From: Pelagibacteraceae bacterium
GTDB taxonomy: Bacteria > Pseudomonadota > Alphaproteobacteria > Pelagibacterales > Pelagibacteraceae
Reading direction: 5' to 3'
Length of the DNA stretch: 7,057 nt
Assembly (NCBI GenBank): GCA_008638025.1
Contig: VTPF01000035.1
Location: 1 to 7,057, forward strand
The notes beneath the pieces were generated by a model. It made no database searches. It saw only the letters and a program-made list of their open reading frames with translations, and was not told where the DNA came from. A program made the position numbers and the translations under genes. Position 1 is the stretch's first letter. Each line of letters starts with the position of its first letter. This document shows, one piece after another, positions 1 through 4,975 of the stretch.

Positions 1-298
1 CGGCCATTGCAACGAATGAAGCTCCAGACATCCAGTCCGCAGCTGTCGCCATTCCGTTGAACACCGTAGGCACCTCACGACCAGCGACATAGTACTCACT
101 GACCTGCATGGTTCGAGACAATACACCAATCAACGCATAAATCGCGATAGTGAAAGACAAGAACCAAATTCCGATAGATTTAGCGGAAGCACCGTTTTTT
201 TCTGCGATTGCCATTATTATAAAAAATAATGCAAATCCTCCGGTGTACATTCCATAAATCTTTGGAAGGTTGTCTACAAATTTACCTTTAAAAAACAT
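1..298 (-). CDS. Sodium:solute symporter (SSS family), N-terminal fragment
   Basis: This is the first 99 residues of a sodium:solute symporter; the rest lies beyond the left edge. It is an inner-membrane protein expected to couple Na+ entry to uptake of a small organic acid. Visible are a first hydrophobic helix (about 18-32), a second (about 42-60), the segment YYVAGREVP (69-77), and the Ala/Gly/Ser-rich start of the next helix, AADWMSGASFVAM (86-98), which is typical of SSS proteins around the sodium site. The ATG at 296-298 is preceded by a strong Shine-Dalgarno (GGAGGA) inside the end of the upstream gene, and the two genes are only 3 bp apart. Pairing with a DUF4212 small subunit points to the VC_2705-type subgroup. 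The substrate is not readable from this fragment; acetate is an inference from acs nearby. The first 120 bases are clearly richer in G+C (about 56% by hand count) than the rest of the window. Confidence 0.9.
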   Translation of the reverse strand, partial: MFFKGKFVDNLPKIYGMYTGGFALFFIIMAIAEKNGASAKSIGIWFLSFTIAIYALIGVLSRTMQVSEYYVAGREVPTVFNGMATAADWMSGASFVAMA

Positions 299-301
299 AA
301 T

Positions 302-577
302 TTAATCCTCCGTTTTGTCAGAGTCACTAAAACCGTGCTTCTGATCGATAGCTTCCTGCTTATTAGCAAACCAGAAAATTAAAATAACGAATGACAGGAG
401 TGATCCTTGTGCAGTCATATAGTAACTTAATGGGTATCCTAATAACGGAACCTTTACGGAGTTTAAATCATGACCGAACATAAAAATAACGATTGAAAAG
501 AAAAACCAAATTGCCAATGTAATTCTCATTAGCCCTTTGGTGTCATTCCAATGCGCTTCTTGTTTAGCTGATGCCAT
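302..577 (-). CDS. DUF4212 sodium/substrate symporter small subunit
   Basis: A 91-residue membrane protein of the DUF4212 family, the small partner always seen next to VC_2705-type sodium:solute symporters. A short charged N-terminus with the family-like HWNDTKGLMRITLAIWF stretch (9-25) leads into TM1 (about 18-35). A loop containing GHDLN follows, then TM2 (about 50-71) with YYMTAQGSLLSFVILI, ending in a charged cytoplasmic tail. Length and two-helix layout match the family. The start is well supported: AAGGGGG lies 6-7 bases upstream of the ATG. It is the first gene of an operon with the symporter, whose ribosome binding site is embedded in this gene's last codons, so the two are probably translationally coupled. 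Its biochemical role (assembly or modulation of the symporter) is not established as far as I know. Confidence 0.9.
   Translation of the reverse strand: MASAKQEAHWNDTKGLMRITLAIWFFFSIVIFMFGHDLNSVKVPLLGYPLSYYMTAQGSLLSFVILIFWFANKQEAIDQKHGFSDSDKTED
306..311 (-). promoter_or_regulatory. Ribosome binding site of the symporter
   Basis: On the minus strand this reads GGAGGA, 7 bases before the symporter ATG. It sits inside the final codons of the DUF4212 gene. The strong match fixes the symporter start and suggests coupled translation of the two subunits. Confidence 0.8.
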
Positions 578-583
578 TGATTT

Positions 584-588
584 CCCCC
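584..588 (-). promoter_or_regulatory. Ribosome binding site of the DUF4212 gene
   Basis: The minus strand reads AAGGGGGAAATCA directly before the ATG at 577. The GGGGG core is 6 bases from the start, which supports the chosen start codon. Confidence 0.7.
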
Positions 589-610
589 TTGTTAATTAAT
601 AATTAATGCG

Positions 611-638
611 ACCCTACTTAACTTTTTATTGATGTCAA
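611..638 (-). promoter_or_regulatory. Candidate sigma-70-type promoter of the symporter operon
   Basis: The minus strand has a perfect -35 hexamer, TTGACA (638-633), then 16 bases and TAGGGT (616-611). The latter matches the -10 consensus only at its first, second and last bases. Transcription would begin near 604, giving a leader of about 27 bases with the GGGGG ribosome binding site in the right place. The -35 is convincing and the -10 is weak, so an activator may be needed. This is a pattern match only. Confidence 0.4.
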
Positions 639-668
639 AGCCAAAATATCTAATTTTTTTCAAATATT

Positions 669-696
669 TTGAGAAAAAACATGATTTTACGATAAA
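669..696 (+). promoter_or_regulatory. Candidate promoter for the 744-1600 gene pair
   Basis: TTGAGA (669-674, 5 of 6 to the -35 consensus), a 16-base spacer, then GATAAA (691-696, 4 of 6 to the -10 consensus). It would start transcripts near 704, about 40 bases before the ATG at 744. A competing perfect TATAAT lies at 727-732 without a recognisable -35; it would give an almost leaderless message. In sequence this A/T-rich, chance hexamers are common. Confidence 0.35.
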
Positions 697-743
697 AATC
701 TAAAAATAATGTAAAGAACTATGATTTATAATAAATAATTAAT

Positions 744-1406
744 ATGTTTAAAAAATTAAAAGAAATAGACCTAGCACAGCTTTCAGTTGAAATTAAAAAT
801 TCTTTCAAACTATTTGTGGTGAAGCCGTTTTTAGCATTGGTTAAAGGTGAGAAAAAAATCAAAAGCATTGACGATCTTCAGGATTATATTCAAAGAAAAT
901 CTGCTTTCATTACTCAAGAAACTTTATTTGGTTATTTGAAAACTAGAATAGGTACCAACTATGTCAAAATGTATGACAACGAAGATTTTGTTAAATCTAT
1001 TAATATTGCAAACTGGAATATTTACACGGTTGCTTTGCAAGATTTGACCTTTTTTTCTTTCTCTTATCTTTATGTAAAAGATGAATATCTTAATAATGAA
1101 ATTGCAAAGGATGTTTATAATAAAATTCTTGATGATGAGTTAAAGAACAAAGACCACCCCTTGTCGCAAGACATTTATGATAAAGCGAAACAACAGTTTG
1201 AAGAAAGATTTTCCAACATAAGTTGGACTTCTTTTTATAAAGACGACCCGTTTAAGACTAGTTCCGAGGCATTATTTTTTTGGGCCCCCGTGGCTCCAGA
1301 ATTAAAAAATTTAGATAAAGAAATTGTCATTAACTCTATGCAGCTTAAATGGAAAAATATTATGAAAGAATTTTTTGAAGTTGTTCAATTTAATAAATCT
1401 GTTTGA
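744..1406 (+). CDS. Conserved alphaproteobacterial protein of unknown function
   Basis: A 220-residue soluble protein with no signal peptide and no clear membrane helix. I recognise it as a family conserved across alphaproteobacteria by two blocks: RKSAFITQETLFGYLKTRIG (51-70), followed by MYDNEDFVKSINIANW (76-91), and a C-terminal block WAPVAPELKNLDKEIVINSM (180-199). Relatives are, as I recall, sometimes labelled esterase, but there is no GxSxG or other hydrolase nucleophile motif here, so that name is unsupported. The composition suggests a mostly helical fold. Its stop codon overlaps the ATG of the SDHAF4-like gene (TGATG), so the two are almost certainly co-transcribed and probably translationally coupled. 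This hints, without proving it, at a shared role around succinate dehydrogenase or another respiratory flavoprotein. No Shine-Dalgarno precedes the ATG. Certainty that it is a gene is high; its function is unknown. Confidence 0.88.
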   Translation: MFKKLKEIDLAQLSVEIKNSFKLFVVKPFLALVKGEKKIKSIDDLQDYIQRKSAFITQETLFGYLKTRIGTNYVKMYDNEDFVKSINIANWNIYTVALQDLTFFSFSYLYVKDEYLNNEIAKDVYNKILDDELKNKDHPLSQDIYDKAKQQFEERFSNISWTSFYKDDPFKTSSEALFFWAPVAPELKNLDKEIVINSMQLKWKNIMKEFFEVVQFNKSV

Positions 1407-1600
1407 TGAGCTCGTTGTTTGAAAAAAACGCTAAACAATCTTTGCAGGAAGTTGAGTTGCGAAAAAAAAATACACAAAAATTATCTAAACAACCAACAGA
1501 TTGTTCATCCTCCCTTCCAAAAGAAATTAATGGACCCAAAGGCCTAGAGCCAACTCGCTACGGTGACTGGGAAAAAAAAGGTATTGTTACCGATTTTTAA
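1406..1600 (+). CDS. DUF1674 / SDHAF4-like succinate dehydrogenase assembly factor
   Basis: A 64-residue protein whose C-terminus (about 41-64) carries the DUF1674 signature: GPKG, then LEPTRYGDWEKKG and a terminal TDF. The mitochondrial member, SDHAF4 (Sdh8 in yeast), binds the flavinylated catalytic subunit of succinate dehydrogenase. It limits auto-oxidation and promotes joining to the iron-sulfur subunit; the bacterial protein is expected to act the same way in the cytoplasm. The N-terminal 40 residues are charged, low-complexity and probably disordered, as in the family. I place the start at the ATG at 1406, which overlaps the upstream TGA in a TGATG arrangement. An in-frame TTG three bases earlier is less likely. 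No sdhA, sdhB, sdhC or sdhD gene is visible in the window. The gene ends one base from the stop of the convergent acs. Confidence 0.9.
   Translation: MSSLFEKNAKQSLQEVELRKKNTQKLSKQPTDCSSSLPKEINGPKGLEPTRYGDWEKKGIVTDF
1572..1598. terminator. Weak, possibly bidirectional terminator at the SDHAF4/acs junction
   Basis: A run of eight A (1572-1579) is followed by GGTA (1580-1583), loop TTGT, TACC (1588-1591), two bases and TTTTT (1594-1598). Read on the minus strand, downstream of acs, the GGTA/TACC stem is followed directly by eight T, and the flanking A and T tracts can extend the pairing. The stem core is only 4 bp, so strength is uncertain. It lies inside the last codons of the SDHAF4-like gene and is the best candidate for ending the acs transcript. 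Confidence 0.4.
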
Positions 1601-1601
1601 T

Positions 1602-3545
1602 TTATTTGTTTAGTCTGTTATCCACTAAACTTTGCACCACACTAGGATCTGCAAGAGTTGAAGTATCCCCTAAATTGCTAAAATCATTCTCAGCAACTTT
1701 ACGAAGAATTCTTCTCATGATTTTTCCAGATCTTGTTTTGGGTAATCCAGGTGTAAAATGGATTAAATCGGGAGTTGCTAAAGGCCCAATATTAGTTCTG
1801 ACCCATTGTTTTAATTCTTTTACCAGCGTATCTGATCCCTGTTCTCCAGCATTTAAGGTAACATAGCAGTAAAGTCCATTACCCTTAACGTCATGAGGAT
1901 AGCCAACCACAGCAGCTTCCGCAACTTTTGGATGGGCAACAAAGGCACTTTCAATTTCTGCAGTTCCTAAATTGTGTCCAGATACAATAATGACATCATC
2001 CACTCTTCCGGTGATCCAATAGTATCCATCTTCGTCCCGTCTACAGCCATCTCCGGTAAAATATTTTCCATCATAAGCGGCAAAATAAGTATCAATAAAT
2101 CTTTGGTGATCTCCATAAACAGTTCTCATCTGACCTGGCCAAGATTGTCCAATGCATAAATTTCCAGAGCAAGCTCCCTCTAATTCATTACCTTTTTCAT
2201 CAACAATTACTGGCTTAATTCCATAAAATGGTTTTGTTGCCGATCCTGGTTTTAGATCTATAGCACCTGGTTGTGCAGAAATTAAAATACCACCTGTTTC
2301 TGTTTGCCACCACGTATCTACAATAGGACAGCGTGAGTCACCGACTACTTTATGATACCAAAGCCAAGCTTCAGGGTTAATGGGCTCTCCTACAGATCCT
2401 AATAACTTAAGAGATTTTCTGCTGTATTTAGTGACGAAAGAATCTCCCTCTCTCATCAACGCTCGAAGTGCTGTTGGGGCTGTGTAAAAAATATTTACTT
2501 GATGTTTATCGCAGACCTGCCAGAAACGACCTGCGTCTGGATAGCTGGGCACTCCTTCAAACACAAGTGTGGTAGCACCATTTGCTAAAGGACCATAGAC
2601 GATATAGCTATGTCCTGTAACCCAACCCACATCGGCAGTGCACCAATACACATCTCCTTCTTTATAATTAAAAATGTACTCATGAGTCATAGATGCATAA
2701 ACTAGGTATCCACCAGTAGTGTGCATCACTCCCTTGGGTTTTCCTGTGGATCCAGATGTGTAAAGAATAAACAAAGGATCTTCGGCATTCATTTCCTCAG
2801 GCTTACAGGTAGTTGATTCATCTTTAGTTAAATCGTGATACCAAACATCAACCTTGTCATTCCAGTCTATTTTTCCACCAGTATGCTTATAAACAATATT
2901 TTTTTTAACATTTGGACATTTTTTTAGAGCATCATCAGTATTCTTTTTAAGAGGGATAGATTTTTTTCCTCTCACCCCTTCATCTGCAGTGATGATATAT
3001 TCAGACTTACAGTCAATTATTCTTCCCGCTAATGAATCCGGAGAAAACCCACCAAATACAACAGAATGAATTGCACCAATTCTTGCACAAGCAAGCATAG
3101 AATAAACAGCTGCCGGTATCATTGGCATGTACAACGTAACCCTATCTCCTTTTTTTACTCCAATTTTTTTTAGACCATTTGCTAACTTACAAACTTCATC
3201 ACTAAGCTCTTGGTAGGTAATTTTTTTAGATACAGAAGGGTCGTCACCCTCAAATATAATAGCGGTGTGGTTTGCTTTTTTGGCTAGATGTCTATCAATA
3301 CAATTATAAGAAGCATTTAATGTTCCGTCATAAAACCATTTAATTTCTGTTTTGGCTTTTCCGTAAGTTACATCTTTAATTTTAGTGTAGGGCTTAATCC
3401 AGTCAATACGCTTTCCTTCAGCTGCCCAAAAAGCATCATTGTCTTGTATAGATGCTTTGTATTTTTTTTCGTAACCTTCTTTATTTACCAAACCAATTTT
3501 TGACCAATCGTCTGAAACTTTAAAAATTTTGTTATCTGATGACAT
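1602..3545 (-). CDS. acs: Acetyl-CoA synthetase (AMP-forming)
   Basis: Converts acetate, ATP and CoA to acetyl-CoA, AMP and pyrophosphate in the cytoplasm, allowing growth on or scavenging of acetate. It has 647 residues, against about 652 in enterobacteria, so it appears full length. Motifs in order: the P-loop [11 protein letters not shown] (262-272); VTGHSY (309-314) and VGEP (385-388) of the acetate pocket; WWQTETGG (412-419), whose second Trp limits the acyl pocket; YFTGDG (495-500); the hinge GRVDD (513-517); and PKTRSGK (602-608), whose Lys608 is the catalytic lysine that protein acetyltransferases modify in the Salmonella enzyme. The Arg usually found in the GHRxGTAE motif is Asn here (N525). 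I start at the ATG at 3545: a GAGGGGG Shine-Dalgarno sits 6 bases upstream and would lie inside the gene if the upstream TTG (3560) were used. It is the second gene of an operon with the EVE-domain gene, 21 bp apart. Confidence 0.97.
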   Translation of the reverse strand: MSSDNKIFKVSDDWSKIGLVNKEGYEKKYKASIQDNDAFWAAEGKRIDWIKPYTKIKDVTYGKAKTEIKWFYDGTLNASYNCIDRHLAKKANHTAIIFEGDDPSVSKKITYQELSDEVCKLANGLKKIGVKKGDRVTLYMPMIPAAVYSMLACARIGAIHSVVFGGFSPDSLAGRIIDCKSEYIITADEGVRGKKSIPLKKNTDDALKKCPNVKKNIVYKHTGGKIDWNDKVDVWYHDLTKDESTTCKPEEMNAEDPLFILYTSGSTGKPKGVMHTTGGYLVYASMTHEYIFNYKEGDVYWCTADVGWVTGHSYIVYGPLANGATTLVFEGVPSYPDAGRFWQVCDKHQVNIFYTAPTALRALMREGDSFVTKYSRKSLKLLGSVGEPINPEAWLWYHKVVGDSRCPIVDTWWQTETGGILISAQPGAIDLKPGSATKPFYGIKPVIVDEKGNELEGACSGNLCIGQSWPGQMRTVYGDHQRFIDTYFAAYDGKYFTGDGCRRDEDGYYWITGRVDDVIIVSGHNLGTAEIESAFVAHPKVAEAAVVGYPHDVKGNGLYCYVTLNAGEQGSDTLVKELKQWVRTNIGPLATPDLIHFTPGLPKTRSGKIMRRILRKVAENDFSNLGDTSTLADPSVVQSLVDNRLNK

Positions 3546-3551
3546 TCGTAT

Positions 3552-3558
3552 CCCCCTC
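3552..3558 (-). promoter_or_regulatory. Ribosome binding site deciding the acs start
   Basis: The minus strand reads GAGGGGG, 6 bases before the ATG at 3543-3545. The in-frame TTG at 3560-3558 overlaps this site and so is a poor start candidate. Confidence 0.8.
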
Positions 3559-3566
3559 AAATTTTT

Positions 3567-3980
3567 TTACAGTTTACCTATCTTACAAATAATTTTCCAG
3601 CTTTTTGGGTCAATAGGCATTACGGACAGTCTGCTTTGTTTTATTAATGATAAATTGGCTAATTCTTTCATTTTTTTAATCATTTCTAAAGTGACTGGCC
3701 TTGGCATTTTTTGTTTAAACCTTACTTGCACTGCTACAAATCTTTTTTCCTTGTCGGTAATATCAGGAAAGGCTGTTCGAATTACTTCTACTATTCCAAC
3801 AATTTCTTTGCCAATATTAGAATGATAAAAAAAACACAAATCTCCTTTTGACATTTTTTTTAAATTGTTTGCAGCTTGATAATTTCTTACGCCGTCCCAA
3901 GCAGTTCCCCCGGGTCCGCTATCTTGCTGCTGGTCGATGGACCAAACATTAGGTTCCGATTTTATAAGCCAATAATTCAT
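3567..3980 (-). CDS. EVE-domain protein (THYN1-like)
   Basis: A 137-residue single-domain protein covering the whole EVE domain, a PUA-like fold related to YTH. Hallmarks are YWLIKSEP at the N-terminus (3-10), TAWDGVRNYQAAN (26-38), GDLCFFYHSN (46-55), the strand VGIVEV (61-66), and the late RLSVMPI (117-123). EVE domains are thought to read modified bases through an aromatic pocket. Some eukaryotic and prokaryotic relatives bind modified cytosine in DNA, while a role in RNA modification has been proposed for the alphaproteobacterial/mitochondrial type; the ligand here is unknown. It is the first gene of the operon with acs and is divergent from the aldo/keto reductase. The ATG at 3980 immediately precedes the conserved block, but no Shine-Dalgarno precedes it. 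Confidence 0.93.
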   Translation of the reverse strand: MNYWLIKSEPNVWSIDQQQDSGPGGTAWDGVRNYQAANNLKKMSKGDLCFFYHSNIGKEIVGIVEVIRTAFPDITDKEKRFVAVQVRFKQKMPRPVTLEMIKKMKELANLSLIKQSRLSVMPIDPKSWKIICKIGKL

Positions 3981-4048
3981 TTACTTGTAAATTTTTATTT
4001 TTAAGGTCTATGTTATCTTGGTTTTAAGCTAATATTTAATATATTGCT
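3981..4048. promoter_or_regulatory. Divergent promoter region between EVE and aldo/keto reductase genes
   Basis: A 68-bp, very A/T-rich gap between two outward-facing genes, so it must hold promoters for both unless transcription enters from elsewhere. I could not pick a hexamer pair with confidence on either strand. TATGTT (4009-4014) is a possible plus-strand -10. Neither flanking gene has a Shine-Dalgarno. Confidence 0.35.
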
Positions 4049-4972
4049 ATGGTGGATCGAAGAAAATTTTTAGCTTTAAGTCTAATCGGACTTTATAATA
4101 CTTTTGTACCTAGTTATTCATTTTCGGAAACAATAAATCCGTTACAAATAAATAAAATTATTCCAAAAACAGGAGAGTTGCTTCCTTCGATTGGAATGGG
4201 AACATGGATAACTTTTGATATTGGTTACAATACTGATGAGGTAAATAAAAGAGCAGAAATAGTAAGAAATTTTTTTTCCAATGGAGGGTCCTTAATTGAT
4301 TCTTCCCCCATGTACGGAAGTGCAGAAAAAGTTTTAGGATTATGTTTAGAAAAAATTACCGAACCTAAAAAATTATTTTCAGCAACCAAAGTGTGGACTC
4401 CTATTAACAAACATGGAGAACAGCAGATTGAAAATTCTTATCGTTTATGGAAATTAAATTATTTTTCATTAATTCAGGTTCATAATTTAGTTAACTATAA
4501 AGAACATTTAAAAAAACTTCGCGAACTTAAAGAGCAAAAAAAATTAAAATACATTGGAGTGACCACTTCTCATGGTAATAAACATAAGTTGTTAATTGAT
4601 ATATTGAACAACGAAGATATTGATTTTGTCCAATTTACTTATAATGTTCTTGATGATGAGGCAGAAAAAATTTTATTACCTTTGGCTCAAGAAAAAAAAA
4701 TAGCGGTTATTATTAATAGGCCGTTTCAAGGCGGATCTTTATTTAATCATATTATTGGTAAAAAAATACCTACATGGCTGAATAGTATAGGGATATATAG
4801 TTGGCCTGAATTTTTCTTGAAATTTATAACTTCTCATCCAGCAGTAACATGCGCTATTCCAGCCACTTCTAGACTGGATCATATGAAAGAAAATATGAAA
4901 TCTTTATTTGGCAATCTCCCTAATATTGAAGAAAGAGCCAAAATGAAGAGCCTTTATAAAACTTATATATAG
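4049..4972 (+). CDS. Aldo/keto reductase with twin-arginine (Tat) signal
   Basis: A 307-residue protein with an N-terminal signal and an aldo/keto reductase (TIM-barrel, NAD(P)H-dependent) domain. The N-terminus reads DRRKFLA (3-9), then a hydrophobic stretch (8-20) and a polar SYSFS segment (22-26), the layout of a Tat signal. Cleavage near residue 26 is plausible. The catalytic tetrad is complete: Asp84 and Tyr89 in IDSSPMYGSAE, Lys114 in ATKVW, and His145 in IQVHNL. The C-terminal IPATSRLDHMKEN (270-282) matches the cofactor-phosphate binding region. If exported, the enzyme would travel folded with its nucleotide and act in the periplasm; the substrate is unknown. The gene is markedly A/T-rich (one 60-base stretch, 4441-4500, is about 18% G+C). 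It is divergent from the EVE gene and convergent with tsaD, with 3 bp between stops. No Shine-Dalgarno is visible; the ATG is chosen because it includes the twin arginines. Confidence 0.9.
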   Translation: MVDRRKFLALSLIGLYNTFVPSYSFSETINPLQINKIIPKTGELLPSIGMGTWITFDIGYNTDEVNKRAEIVRNFFSNGGSLIDSSPMYGSAEKVLGLCLEKITEPKKLFSATKVWTPINKHGEQQIENSYRLWKLNYFSLIQVHNLVNYKEHLKKLRELKEQKKLKYIGVTTSHGNKHKLLIDILNNEDIDFVQFTYNVLDDEAEKILLPLAQEKKIAVIINRPFQGGSLFNHIIGKKIPTWLNSIGIYSWPEFFLKFITSHPAVTCAIPATSRLDHMKENMKSLFGNLPNIEERAKMKSLYKTYI

Positions 4973-4975
4973 TTA

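Noticed and set aside
631..638. Possible FNR/CRP-type site around the TTGATGTCAA sequence (629-638)
   Set aside because: The half-sites TTGA and TCAA are only 2 bases apart, whereas an FNR site needs TTGAT and ATCAA separated by 4. The sequence is better read as a -35 hexamer on the minus strand.
578..743. RNA gene or riboswitch in the largest intergenic gap
   Set aside because: The 166 bases are A/T-rich with no stable G/C helices and no recognisable conserved RNA motif; promoters explain them.
1403..1405. TTG start for the SDHAF4-like gene, giving 65 residues
   Set aside because: The ATG at 1406 overlaps the upstream stop in the common TGATG arrangement, and the extra residue adds no conserved sequence.
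1608..1630. Inverted repeat GTTTAGT/ACTAAAC as a terminator
   Set aside because: The 7-bp stem is A/T-rich with a 9-base loop and only three T afterwards on the plus strand, and no T run on the minus strand, so it is too weak to call.
1606..2159. Plus-strand open frames of 86 and 61 residues
   Set aside because: They lie antisense to acs, show no family motifs, and are explained by the stop-poor complement of a conserved gene.
3546..3560. TTG start extending Acs by five residues
   Set aside because: The extension is the Shine-Dalgarno itself (GAGGGGG) for the ATG at 3545, and Acs proteins do not need it.
3529..3825. Plus-strand open frame of 98 residues
   Set aside because: It is antisense to the EVE gene and the acs start, and its hydrophobic translation is typical of shadow frames.
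4225..4410. Minus-strand open frame of 61 residues
   Set aside because: It is antisense to the reductase, with no motif and no ribosome binding site.
4960..4974. A/T near-palindrome at the reductase stop codon
   Set aside because: Only four base pairs are consistent, and alternating T/A runs are expected by chance at this composition.
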